From Bryopsis sp. KO-2023 (Eukaryota > Chlorophyta > Ulvophyceae > Bryopsidales > Bryopsidaceae), in NCBI GenBank assembly GCA_030272585.1, contig BSYQ01000001.1, positions 992,001 to 1,056,000 of the forward strand: a stretch of DNA of 64,000 nt. The letters are read 5' to 3'. The translations under genes were made by a program, and so were the position numbers. How positions within the stretch are numbered: the first letter of the stretch is position 1; each line of letters starts with the position of its first letter. Of the stretch, positions 21,835 to 33,733 are shown one piece after another. The notes under the pieces are model-generated. The model searched no databases. It was not told where the DNA came from and worked only from the letters and a program-made list of their open reading frames with translations.

Positions 21835-23202
21835 TTAGTTATGGGCTCCTCTATGCGAATACGGTGAGGGGTTTCTAGATCCCCAGTCACTTCTGCCACC
21901 CCCCCTTCCTCCTCGCCCTCTACCCTGACCTCTGCCTCGTCCTCGACCCCCCCTACCCCCCCTTCTATGAGCTTCTGCACCAGTTCTGATCACCGGAAGA
22001 TCAAACAGTCGCTCTCCATTCGCTTTCTGCCAGTAGGAATCTATTCTCCCTTTCGGTGGGACAGTTTTCAAGCCCTCCAGCCATGACACATAAGAATCAT
22101 CCAGTCCCCAAGCCCGAGCCCCAGTCGCTATCAGATTGACGTATCTATCAGGGGGTGCCAACCCATCCACGATGTGCCGATCCTCTGGGGTGATAAACAC
22201 AGCTGCACGAATCGGGCCTCGCCCATCATAAGGTTCGGCAACCATCTCGACGGGTCGATATGCATGCTCCATGTTTGCAAGTTTAATGAAATCCTTGGTT
22301 TTGATCCGGTGCAAAATCCCATGGACATCACCTGGATATCCATTGGGGGGCACATCATCTGACAATGGCACTACGTTCCCCATTGCACCCCGATGGTTGA
22401 ATGCCAGACGAAAGCCACGCAAAACTGCAGGAACCGACTCGTAAGGTATGATCCCTCGCTGCCGTTCTAGCTTATCTTGATTAACGTTCGCCCCATAAGC
22501 AAAGTTCCAAACCCCTTGGGTTTGAGCACCGATACCAAACCTCAGCACATCGCTCTCCTGAGTGTAAGGAGGTCCAGCAGCTACTGTGGGGACATAGGGC
22601 ACGGTCAGTTTTTCGAATTTTGACGTCCCAATCCCTATTGAATATCTGATCACGAAAGGGTCATCGAAACTCGCCCGGCTGATGATTGCCACTTCCCAAG
22701 CTGCAAACGAAATGGGCTTCCATGTGGCCGACATTCTCGAAACAGCTTGCTCAGCTTCTCTTTTCCCAGGCCATTGCCCCAACCCCAAATGAGGAACAAA
22801 ACCCATTATCCCCCTGCTGGGATCATGATTCAAATCATTGCAATCTGGGAAGACTTTCACCAAAGCTGCCTGCAAATCGCTCAGCACCGGCGACGTGGGC
22901 TCCACCCATACCGTTGCGCTTTGAGGTGAATGCAGGAAGTAGCAGATTTTCTTCAATTCGACGGTAAATCTAGAAAAATTCGCCAGCGCTTCGCTCGCTT
23001 TTCTGGCAGCGTTTTCGAGGTTGTCGTCGGAGTCGGGCAGGAACGGATATAGCAAGTTCACGTGCGGCGGCCACCTGCAATATCCCTTATCCTTGAAGCA
23101 CCTTATCTCTTGGACGTCGTCCCAAGCGGTTCTGGGAGGTATCAAGCACAAGGCGGACTTGTGGTCTTTCGTGGGGGGAGGTTCCTCACGTGGCGCCGCC
23201 AT
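21835..23202 (-). CDS. Fusion: 2H phosphoesterase (LigT-like) + gamma-glutamylcyclotransferase-like + RGG tail
   Basis: A single open frame of 455 codons from ATG 23202. Residues about 15-215 match the 2'-5' RNA ligase-like 2H group: WPPHVNLLYPFLP is the first H-box and VPHLGLGQWPG the second. In both boxes the usual Thr/Ser after His-x is replaced (HVN and HLG), so catalysis may be altered. Residues about 250-410 carry FAYGANVNQDKLERQRG, the signature of GGCT/AIG2-like folds, plus a Glu in ANMEHAYRPVEM where the catalytic acid is expected. The last 45 residues are an RGG/RG repeat, typical of RNA-binding tails. The frame stays open upstream to 23496, and an alternative ATG at 23325 would add 41 Arg-rich residues resembling an organelle-targeting peptide. 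No introns are needed. Role unknown; RNA end processing or cyclic-phosphate handling is a guess. Confidence 0.8.
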   Translation of the reverse strand: MAAPREEPPPTKDHKSALCLIPPRTAWDDVQEIRCFKDKGYCRWPPHVNLLYPFLPDSDDNLENAARKASEALANFSRFTVELKKICYFLHSPQSATVWVEPTSPVLSDLQAALVKVFPDCNDLNHDPSRGIMGFVPHLGLGQWPGKREAEQAVSRMSATWKPISFAAWEVAIISRASFDDPFVIRYSIGIGTSKFEKLTVPYVPTVAAGPPYTQESDVLRFGIGAQTQGVWNFAYGANVNQDKLERQRGIIPYESVPAVLRGFRLAFNHRGAMGNVVPLSDDVPPNGYPGDVHGILHRIKTKDFIKLANMEHAYRPVEMVAEPYDGRGPIRAAVFITPEDRHIVDGLAPPDRYVNLIATGARAWGLDDSYVSWLEGLKTVPPKGRIDSYWQKANGERLFDLPVIRTGAEAHRRGGRGGRGRGRGQGRGRGGRGGGRSDWGSRNPSPYSHRGAHN

Positions 23203-24684
23203 CGTGGTGGGGAGTCGACGCTCGTGCCAATTGGACACGCCCAAAAAATTGCTGCCTTTCCGTCTCCCTCGGTGGAGAGTCCATCGACGATTGTGGATCA
23301 GCAGTCGACTATTTCTGGCGAGCATGAGGAGACATCGTCGAGTTGGAGGTGGTGCGAAATCATATTCGACATGGCATGCGAACCTGGATGATGCAACACT
23401 CACCTGTTGGTGTGGGAAAACCACCACCAAATCAATCAATGCTACATGCCCTGAAACGAACAACACAGCCCTTGCATATTTCCTAACCATCAGCATTGAT
23501 TAGTGTAACCCTTTGGATGTGCAGATCTTACCAAGTTAGAGGGATGCTGATTCAATCAATGCGAGTAGGGTCCAAGCGGGCGAAGGACCTTTCGTTCATT
23601 GTTTGATATCTGAAGGCTATCAGATATTCTCCCCTTCCCCAAAATTAAGACAACAGAAATCCACCTGAGGGAAAATAGAAACCAAGAAAAACCTGCCTTG
23701 CACTGTGGATGTCTATACTTCAGGAAAACCATTCATCAATGCAATCGTCCAAACGAATTTCATGTCAGTTTATTTCACAAATGTAACAAGGATCAGTTTT
23801 CAGACCATAATTCTGGCCTTTCCCCTGCTCCCTTCAATCCTCCAAACCTTGTTTTATGGAGTTTACTTTGTTTCTTTCCTCTTGTATCACCACTCACCCC
23901 TTGTGAGCACCCACTTCCAGTTGGACATCACATCGAATATACGAAAAGGCAATAGCAATTTTAAAGTACGGGCCTAATCCATAATCATATGAATCCTACT
24001 GCTCAACTGATGTTCGCTGCGTTGCTCTTTTTTCACCTTCAGATTGGAGAGACTCGATGTTGGAGCACACAATTCTGATCTTGTTCTTACAAGCCACAGT
24101 CTTCTTGCTTTTCCACCACCAGTCCAGACTCAACTACTCTTTAACCATTACACCACTACCCCTACCTCACTCCTGACACTCGTGTCCCTTATCCGCTGGG
24201 CACTACACTGAATGAGTGGATGAGCAGCAAAAAAAGCTCACCCTACACGTAACTGTGATACGGTGGTGAAAACAGTGGACCACCCTTGAAAAAAAAATTC
24301 AGTTTCCTGTTTTCATTTCCTGTTAATCAGAGCCCAACTTTTTTTTTTTTTTTTTTTTTGCATTTTTGTTCAGATTTTTGCGAGCCCAAGGGAAATCAGG
24401 GAAATTGGTGGGGCGGCCATCTGTTTCCACAGTGGTTCAAATCAAATCCAAATCCACAGAATCCGAGCGAGAAGTGTTGCATGCGACACGTTTCTGGTCA
24501 CTCGCACACACACCACCTTTATTTCCGCCTGTAGCAAAGTTGACTTTCAAGCAGCTTTTTCGCGACGTGCTGGATGTCCGTTGCCGGCGAATTCGGCTCG
24601 AGGTGTCCTAGCAACTATTGTCGACGGTTTGAGTGGAGAGGTTGCTGGAGGACTCGTTCGCCCCGAGACAGAATCGCGGGTGTT
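23203..24684. other. Intergenic region with divergent promoters
   Basis: No gene supported between 23326 and 24573. The interval separates the divergently transcribed 2H-GGCT gene and the phosphatase gene; it includes a poly-T run near 24340-24360. Confidence 0.45.
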
Positions 24685-27017
24685 ATGGACAACAAGGGCT
24701 CGGCGTTGCTCAACCGTAGAAAAGTCGTGCCTTCAACTGTGGGACTGGCTACCGAACAGAACGGAGCGGAAAAAGCGGAAGCTATGGTCGGGGGAACCGC
24801 GGAGGGGGATGCTGCAATCCTCAAGGACGAGAGTGACGACTTGGAGGAATTAAAACGGCAAGTCGCGCAGTTGCAGAATCTGGTTCTAGACCAGCAGGAT
24901 ATTTGCGAGGATCAGAAGAACAAGATTGAAGGGCTGAGGCGTCTGGTGACCGGAGAGACTCCTGCGGGAATCTCGCCCTTCGAAGCACAAACGTGTGGGA
25001 TTGGGGACAGGAGGTTGCTGGGGATGTTCGACGCGCGGTTTCACTCCTTACACGCGTAAGTGCCTTTCGACCTTCAAGGGGGTGCTTACAGAAACAAGAA
25101 AAGCGGTGTTCGGCGTTTGGTTTCAGAAACTTCCTGCGAGTGTGGGCGGTTTTCTCAGACTTCGTTGTTTCAAACGCGAACAAATGCGACATACGCAAAG
25201 CACTGTTTTTTTTGGAAAACTTGTCATGCAGTTCAGTCCCAGGAAAACGTCCTGTTGAAGTCTTGAAATTTGTGACAACGAAAAATGACTAATTAATTCC
25301 CTATCTTCAAGAAATTTTTCTGTAGAGGCTTTCATGGTCTCAAAACTGGGTTTTTTTGTGTCAATATTTTGATAATGTTTTTTTTTGGCACAGGGGTGCG
25401 ACTCCACCTGATTACAGGGTGTTGCCGGAAAGAATCATCTTAGTGAGGTAGGTGGGTCCTCTTTCGGTATTTATTTTCAAATTAGTATTTGGAGGAAAGT
25501 TTTACTGGCTGGATTTCTGACATGAGCAAATGAACACTGTGCCTTGGACATTTTCAAAACCTGGAAATTTTCAACCTCTTTTATTGCAACAATCTGAACG
25601 ATATCAAAATTCCCGTGGCAGAAGTTAGAATTGGTCATTAATAGGGATTTGAAATCTTCAAATATTGAGTGATATTGTTTTGTCATTTCTGGTGTCAGAC
25701 ATGCAGAGTCTGAAGGCAATGTAAACAAACACATTTACAGTGTCGTGCCAGACAGGAAACTACCATTGGTAAGGCCAACATGCATATTTCTGGCTTTCTT
25801 ATTTATTTTATTTATTTTTTTTGGGGGGGGGATGCTGTCGTTACAACCATATTTACCTTCTTCTGGTGCACATTCACGCTTCTCGAGTGATTTTATGTTG
25901 TGGGCAATTAAATACTTGATGAAACCTGGTGAGTTATCGGTGGGGTTGTGTGTAGACTGAGCGGGGTTGGCAACAAGCCGAAAGTGCGGGAAAGCGCTTG
26001 CAGACAATCATGGAGCGTGGTGGAAAAGATTATAAAATGTATTTCTTCATTTCTCCTTATCGACGATCCTATCAGACCTATGAAGGCATTCGGTGGGTTC
26101 AGTGGAGGTTTTCAAATTGAATGGACTTCAACATTTATTTTTTCCAATGTTCTCTTATTTATGCCAGTTGACATGGCTTTTGACATTACAAGATAGTGTG
26201 CCGTTTGAAGATTTTCGTGTGGAGAATTTGATGGGTGCTCATTGCGCTAGCTGGGGTTGGTATGACAGGAAAGCTTTTCGTGAGGAGGATGTCGTGGGGG
26301 CTTGTGAAGAAGTTCAATTGCGAGAGCAAGACTTTGGGAATTTTCAGGACCCGGGTGGCAAAAAGAAGGAGTTGGCTGAGCGTCTGGAGTTCGGGCGCTT
26401 CTTCTATAGATTCCCTAATGGAGAATCTGGGGCAGATGTGTACGATCGGATCACGATTTTTGAAGACCACCTAGTTCGGGATATCAATGCTGGTGGGTGT
26501 CCGCGATACAAAAGCTTTCAGCCACAGTGGAGGGATGTTTGTTCGTGGTTCAGGCTTGTCATTCCGAGTGACAGATGCATAACAGAAAATGATGGATCGA
26601 TGGAAATCGAGTGGAGAATTTTTTTTCGTCGTCATTTTTGTTCTTGGTGAAAGTATTTGCTTCCAGTTCGCATGATTTTGAAATCCATGGCATTTGGTAG
26701 GCTCTGAGTTATCTTCTTTCTGAATTTATTTTTGCAATTCAGGTCGATTTGCTCAAGGAAATGTCAACCTGGTGCTTGTGACTCATGGCCTCGCTCTGCG
26801 AATCATTCTAATGAGATGGTTTCATTGGACCGTCGACCAATTTTTGAATGTGTACAATCCTCCGAACGCTGAGCCTGTCATTCTCGAAAGGGTCCCTCCC
26901 ACCGGCAACGGCCAGTCTTGGATGCACACAAAAATGCTGTACAGAATGTCCTCCGACTCTTTACGCACTCTAAAGGGTTGTGCTGAAGATATGGTCATTC
27001 CATCATGCAAAACTTGA
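24685..27017 (+). CDS. Histidine-phosphatase (phosphoglycerate mutase-like) protein with N-terminal coiled coil
   Basis: Six exons join in phase: 24685-25055, 25394-25447, 25699-25768, 25956-26092, 26269-26492 and 26743-27017, giving 376 residues. IILVRHAESEGN spans the first two splice sites and carries the catalytic RH motif; YFFISPYRRSYQTYEGI and LREQDFGNFQD are conserved blocks; LVTHGLALRI supplies the second His. These blocks match plant AT74-type and fungal Det1-type phosphoglycerate mutase-like phosphatases, whose substrates are unsettled. Residues about 1-125 are an added acidic segment with a predicted coiled coil (ELKRQVAQLQNLVLDQQD). For exon 5 the 3' site at 26268 was chosen over 26196 because it restores YEGIRKAFREEDVV. 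An in-frame upstream ATG at 24574 would add 37 residues. Confidence 0.85.
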
Positions 27018-28927
27018 GCAAAAAAAGGAAGGCGAAAAAGAAAAAAACGATACTTGACTTCTGTGGTGGAAAAACCTTCTTTGCTCAGCAATTTCTTTTC
27101 ATTTTTTCATGTTTTTTTGTAAAACCGTGGCTTGGGTATTCGGTGTGGTTGTATGTGTGGGGCTGTGTGCAAAAGGGGGGGGGGGGGGGGAAACTGGAGG
27201 AAGGAAGAGAAAAATTTGGAGATCCAAGTTCTTTGTGAAACAGTGGTACATTACATTAAGGGAATATTTTTTTAGCCTTTCCCTGGATCTGTGGGATAAT
27301 TAATCGGTGGTAATTTTGCAGGATGCAGAGATTGTTGATGGTTCACATTATTGATTCATAATTTGACAGTCACGTTAGACTGATGGGTAGATGGAATTAT
27401 AGTGTTAGTTCAGTCTTGGGTGGGGGCCTACTCAATGAAAAATTTGGGGTAGCGTGCTTTTTTTTGTTGTAAAGCTGGCTGATTATGACATGAATCAAAA
27501 TTGTCCTCACATATGCTCCATTGTTTGAGACGATCCTTCACTTGGACTGCAGGAAAACCTTAAGTTGGCTGTCTATTTCTTACTGGGAGTTACAACCACA
27601 ACTAAATCCGACCATCACCTCAACTCCAATCCTGTAAAAGTGTACGAAACCTCTCCACTGAATAATGATGGAAGCAGTGGGAACGGGCCAGAAAATCAAA
27701 ACCTGTGATCGGATGGTGGGACCCCAAAGGAATAACGAGATTCATTTTTGATACTCATCTTAAATCAACTTGAAAAGACAGTTAAAGTTCAAAAAAAAAT
27801 AAAAAATAAGTGAAGTAAAGAAAAGACAAGATGTTAGAATGATCATCCCTCGAATTCAGCTCATCCATAACTCTCCAGAAAATAAAACGTGTGCTGCTTC
27901 GTTGCGAATTTTCTTGCATCTTGGCGTGTCTTGGTGCCCGACCTGCGGCGGTCTAGTTTCTGGCAGCGGCAGAATTTGGCGCATCTAGGATACTCCGATG
28001 GACAAGCCGCCCACCACGGGGATCTGCGCAAAGGACCTGCCAACTAGACACTCGATCCTTAAGGATTCACGAATCGCATCAGTACTTTCAGAACACCGAC
28101 ACGGCCGAACTCCACGTTGGGAAACAGATCCACCCACTGATTTGTCGGAATCCAGCGGACGGTGTTCGCTCGGCGAATCGGCGGGATGCATCGGCGAATT
28201 TACTCACGACCCGCCGATGTCTCCACCGCGGTCGATGCAGCACCTTCACCCAAGAAAGAGAATGTGGAGGAGGTCCAGAACCAGCTCACTGGTATGAACC
28301 CATCAGGGAATCCGATTAGCCCTTCCTGTCGCCGCCACTGGAGTGCTTCAGTGTGAAACATCGGATCAAGTGACGGAATTTTATTATCGCGCACGCGCGT
28401 TTGAACTCAAAGCTGGTAGGGTTTGCCTTTTTTGTCGCCCAGCGTAAATAGCAGCGACTCTGATAATGAGAATTCCACAACAGCGCCGCGCTCGTGTGGC
28501 GAAGGGGGGATTAGATATTTCAAACCCCAATGACTGCGAAAAAGAACAATCGAAGGAGGAGAGCCCAAAACACACTCGTTCGCGATCATTGATAGGTGCA
28601 CACAGTCGGGTGGAATTTTGTTTCAGAAACCTGAACAATTGCAATTGTATTTCCTTAGTTTTGCTTCAGTAGGGACCAAATCATTGGTACTTGCAAAAGT
28701 CAAATTGCTTTCAATTAAGCCCCCTCCCCCCCCAAAAAAACGAGTTTTATTATTGTTCAGCTTTCCATTACTCCTAGCTCAAAAGAAAAAGTTTGAAAAG
28801 AATGAAGGGGGCTGGAGCATCTGCTTAGCACATAGCCTGTTTGCCAGGGAGGAAATCCCATGCAGCGGATCCAGACTTTGTGGCTGCAACGGCTGAATTG
28901 GGGAGGGACATTTTTTCGACGCACAAA
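27018..28927. other. Gene-free interval upstream of the mannanase gene
   Basis: AT-rich to about 27840, then a more GC-rich block (27860-28400) with short frames on both strands that show no family similarity. It probably contains the mannanase promoter and 5' UTR. Confidence 0.45.
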
Positions 28928-31900
28928 ATGAAGACCAGGTGCACTCGATGGAGATCCTGCTGGATTGCATCCACGGCTGCATCTATGGTTGTGCTCTTTT
29001 TCTTGCTAAGGAACGATTCCATCACCGATTCTGGACTGGACTTTGTTAAAGTGTCAGGCCTACAGGTATGGTGAAAGAGCGCACACTCCCATTTTTCCAA
29101 AGGGAAAAGAAAAATATAAGAATAATATTAATAATATTAATAATAATATTAATAATTCGTAATGTCTGGCTGAAGGCGTCATTATCTTGGGTGCTGCATA
29201 ACATTTCTCAAGTGCGTTTGTTAGTTTTCTGCAGGACCAGGGATTTTTGTTTTTGGAAATGGGAGTTTGTTTCGAAGTGAGGCAAAATATGTGTTGATGT
29301 GGATCATGGTTTGCTGTAGTTTAGCAAGGATTGCCGTCCTTTTTTTGTTGCTGGCTTTAATACTCACGATGCTGTGACAGCGGCCATGCTCACTGCATCA
29401 GAATACAAAGTAGCAGGTGGGCTCCCTTCTTTGCAATTCAAAAATGCCCCAGGCTGTTGGATGGTGGTGGTTACAGAGTTTTGGACCCTTCTCACACAGT
29501 GAATAAATCGGTGCATTGTTAGGTTACTTGTGGAAGTTTCTTGGAATTTGAGTGCTCAAGCGTAATATCTTTGGATTCACAAACCCTGATTAGAGATGGC
29601 CCATTAAGTCTTTTGCTTCTTCCTTGCAAATGGACGTTATCGAATGGTTTTGAGAACCAGTCGATGATAAAGTTTACAGTTACTCACTCTGTGGAGTTTT
29701 TTTCGATTCTCAATTTTCAGGGGGCAAGTCAGGGAAAGATCAAATTCGAGACATGTTCAGACAAGCTGCTTTGGCTGGTCTGTCTGTGTTTCGAATGTGG
29801 GTTCACACCGATGATCCGCAGTTTCCTTTCCAGGTTAGAAAACCTATCTGTAAAAGAATAACACAATCAATGGCTTTATTTTCAAATTACTGACTTTGCG
29901 CATATGGATCCAAAGATCATATTGCATTTCAGCATGGATTGGTGTTTCCTGCAACTCTTTCTTGAACTGGGCAATGGACCAAACTGGTATCTTAAGCTCT
30001 TAAACGTAGTTGTTGGGACAGCATTTAATGCAAACAGAAATTGTGTAGCATTATTTTGACATTATGTTTTGGAAAAATCTAGGTGTCGGCGGGTGTATAT
30101 GATGAGGCTTCTTTTCGGGCTCTCGATTTCATTATTGAGGAAGCAAGGCGAAATGGTTTGAAAATTCTTCTGTGCTTTGTCGACAATTGGAAGTACTACA
30201 ACGGGATTGACCAGGTCCGAACAATATCACGAGGAAAATTGACCAAAAAAAAATCTTTTGAGGGGGGAAAATATAGCCAAGAAATTTCAAATTATGTCCT
30301 TAATGATGATTGATTTGTTCGGAATGTGAATGGAAAAAAACCGTAATTTAACGCTAAACCTAATTTTGGAAATATATTTGAGAACAGAAACAGCACTGTG
30401 TCATGTTCCTTTATTGATTTAAAATTCAAAATGTATTTGAGAGTTTTTGTCCACAAAGTTGAACGCCTGTGTTTTTTCATCTTATTGGATGGAGTGCTTC
30501 TTTGCAGTTTGTTGATTGGAGCACGACTGCCCCTGAGCGAACACAAGAAAGGCCACTGGATCAATGGGGCGATGTTGACAATTGGGTAATCAGAAAACAG
30601 CAAAAAAAAATATGTTTTTCTTCTTCTAAGAATGGAATTCCTAGGTGAAGTGAACTTCACTGTAATCACACATATATAAAATTTGTGTTTTTTTTAATAT
30701 TGTGTGCATGTGTTTTCGCGTGTGTTTTAAGGAAGAGGGGGAGGGGAGGGTGTGAAAGTTTTGTTTGTGTGCGTTTTTTTGTCTAGGCTGGTTTGGACCC
30801 TGAAGCCAAAAAGTACGAAGTTGCCAGGCATGCTCTATTCTATAATGACACAGATTGCCGGAAGCTGTACAAGAGCCATGTCTCTGCTCTCGTCCATAGA
30901 AAAAACACTTTCAATGGGTGAGTGCAACCAACACGTTCTCCTCAGACACTTTAGCTTCTTAATTCACAGAAAATGCTGGAAGAAGGCCCAGGCTTTCGTC
31001 CGTTCAGGTAATGTTACTGGAATGAATTCTTACAAATGTTTGTGCCTGACAGGCGTCTTTATCGAGACGATCCGACGATTTTTGCATGGGATCTCCTGAA
31101 TGAACCTCGATGTGAAACTTGGAGGGTGCCAGAATGTGGACGAATTCTGCAGGTTGGAGACTCTCTGAAATTTTCAACATTGAGCCAAGAAATTCCCTCA
31201 AACCCCATAGAGCAGGACAAAGCAATGTTTTTTCTATTCTACTTTGTCGGTTTGCGTGGGTTATTTTTGGTTGTCTGCCAAGGTTAAGTATGGTGGAGAC
31301 TTTTGGGGACAATGGCCTTCAATATGTTCATAAAATATGCTAATGATGAATGCCAAAACTTTGCATGTAAATTTTAACAGCCCTTGATCGATTTCCCCAG
31401 AAATGGATCGAGGAAATGTCGGCCTATGTCAAGAGCATAGATACCAATCACATGGTAACGATCGGATCCGAAGGTTTCTTCAAGCATGGCTCCGTGCAAG
31501 AGTATTTAAACCCACAGGATTGGGCTGGCCAAATGGGGCAAGATTTCCTTCTCAACCACATACCAGAGCACATCGATTTTGCAACCATCCACGTGTGGCC
31601 TGATACTTGGGACAGGTAAAATCTGTTTGCTGGTTGGAGAATATTTTCGCCAAGTTGCATGCACGTACAGATCTGGAGGTTTGCTTTTGTTGCTTTGGAA
31701 TCCAGGACGGAAGAAAACTTCGAGGCCCATTGGATAATGTCGCATGTGGATACCGCTTCTTTCCGTTTGGGTAAGCCTGTGCTGGTGGAGGAATTTGGAA
31801 AGAAGCTGATGCCCAACCGGCATAATCCATCCAGCATCCGGGTGCTCCGAGATCCCGTGTTCAAATCCACGTATTCAGTTGTTGAAACTGCCATCGCTGA

Positions 31901-32498
31901 GGGGCGGGGAATTGGGGGTACCATGTTCTGGAGGTGGGATCTGCCGATGTTTCTCGGCTCCGGGAGAGGTAATGATTTCTAACCAACAAAAATTAAACAA
32001 ACCAAAGAATGGAGCTGTTTACGTCCACACACACACACGTTTTTTTTCCCTCTGTTAAGTTTATCGCGATGAGAAGTTGCGAAAAAAATCCACCAAGCAT
32101 CTTAATCCGCTTGTATGGTTTCAGGGGAGTATGGGGTTGCTCCTGGGGATTCCACATTTGAGTATGTATCCCAGCATGCTACTTTCACCAACCAATGGAT
32201 CAGCTCGCAGCCCCCTCGACCAGAGTGCCAGTTGGGGTGTTGGATTCCCCACAAGAGCTGGATTTCCCGGCAGTGTGAGGATTTACCCGAAGTGTGCAAA
32301 GCTTATTGGCAAGTTGCAGAAAAAGCCAACAATGCAAGCAAAGTCATGAGGGAGCTCAGGGAAACGAGCATTCTTGTGGGGGGTCGGTTGATTTCGATGG
32401 ATGGATTGCAAGTTTACCCTTCCAAGGCGTCCTGCTGTCGGCCTGGGCTGGGTGCATTCGATCAGGGATGCTCTTGGACAACTTGGGTGTGGTCATGA
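28928..32498 (+). CDS. Mannan endo-1,4-beta-mannosidase (GH5_7 type), membrane-anchored
   Basis: Ten exons join in phase: 28928-29065, 29320-29416, 29721-29833, 30083-30214, 30508-30585, 30787-30917, 31053-31152, 31401-31615, 31706-31968 and 32125-32498, giving 546 residues. A basic N-terminus followed by a hydrophobic stretch (about residues 12-28) looks like a type II signal anchor, so a Golgi or secreted form is likely. The catalytic domain shows FFVAGFNTHDA, VFRMWVHTDD, FAWDLLNEPR (acid/base Glu), IDFATIHVWPD and VLVEEFGKK (nucleophile Glu). These are the plant-type endo-beta-mannanase blocks; the enzyme hydrolyses beta-1,4-mannan backbones in cell walls or storage mannan. After the barrel there is an extra C-terminal region of about 110 residues with seven Cys, which ordinary plant mannanases lack; I do not recognise it. 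An upstream in-frame ATG at 28841 would add 29 polar residues. Confidence 0.9.
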
Positions 32499-32680
32499 AT
32501 CCGACAATGGGTCAAGATGTTGAAGAAGTTGGGTGTTTAGATCGTGTCATTCACATGGTTATTTGACCTCTGTGTTTTGCGGTTTGCTGACTGGAAAGCA
32601 GTTTGCCTTTCCCTCCAGCATGTTGCAGTATGGGTTCCTTGAGTTGGGGGTGTTTCCAGTCTTTTTTGGGTCAGTGGGTG

Positions 32681-32735
32681 GCTGGAGGCTGGAGGCTGGA
32701 GGCTGGAGGCTGGAGGCTGGAGGCTGGAGGCTGGA
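32681..32735. repeat. (GCTGGAG)n heptamer repeat
   Basis: About seven tandem copies of GCTGGAG just downstream of the mannanase stop codon. Nothing else supportable is seen in 32499-33733 between the two converging genes. Confidence 0.9.
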
Positions 32736-33733
32736 ACTGGGAGTATTGTTGCCTGCATGCCGGGGTCGGATTATCAGTATCTCAGGGAATTTGGGAGTAA
32801 CAGTCCGTGATTGCAATCAACCAAGAACATGCGACGAACGAACTTAGACTTCAACCATGGCTGAACAGTGGGAAATAAAGTCTGTTGCTTCCTGTTGACA
32901 TTTTCTAGAGGGGATCAGCGTGGATATTTGGTAGTTTTCATACAGCAAAAAAAAAAAAAGATAATAAAAAATATCGAGATGCTGTCTGGGTAAGAAGCCG
33001 TCACCGCAGCTGGGTGATATCGGGTATTGACTTTCGTAGGGAAGTGGGACATTATCAATTTGCAATGTTGAAAATGTGACCAAGATAAGAAATTAACAGA
33101 AATCCTGCCAGGGGTGGTTTGTGCTGATGGATTCTACTGTGGGACCTTCCAGGATAAAGAAAAAAAGGAAGACTCTTTTTAATCTGTGAAATGTTCCTTC
33201 TACTACTATCCAAGCGCAGCCCAACTGTGTAGAATAAGCAGTGGCACCATTTGGATCAAAGATCGGACAATGCAACATGTTTTTAAACCCAACTTACAGT
33301 CGTCTAACAAAAACCAGATTCCCCCTTCCTCGACTCTCGATCGAGCCCACCCCAATCCCACTAAAAAGCAACCCCAAAACAATTCCTCATCCATAACTGA
33401 CACCCAGACGTAGGGCTTTTTTCCCCACACAAGCTGTGCAGTCCCTTATAATTCGAACAAAACCAGGATGGTGAACTTGTGTCGAATTTTGGACACTCTT
33501 TCTCATTCATTTCTTTCCCTACATCTATTGCTCAACATGGGATACCACAGGCAAAACAATCCCAGAAAAGACACACAAGGAATTCACCCCCCAAAACCCC
33601 CGAGTGATGCCATGGCACAAAAAAACCCAGACTACCAGAGCATGTTCCACAAAAGCCACCTTCTCACAATTGTGGCATGCGCATCCTGATCAGAATCCAA
33701 TCCTCAAATCAGCAATACAGGTTGATGCATGGC

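Noticed and set aside
26197-26268. Upstream 3' splice choice for exon 5 of the phosphatase gene
   Set aside because: It would insert about 24 residues between SPYRRSYQTYEGI and LREQDFGNFQ where the family has about 18; the later site restores normal spacing.
27861-28394. Short frames on both strands in a GC-rich block
   Set aside because: No family similarity, no consistent splice joins; more likely the promoter and 5' UTR of the mannanase gene.
32533-32847. Frames through the GCTGGAG heptamer repeat
   Set aside because: A 7-mer without stops keeps all frames open; no coding evidence.
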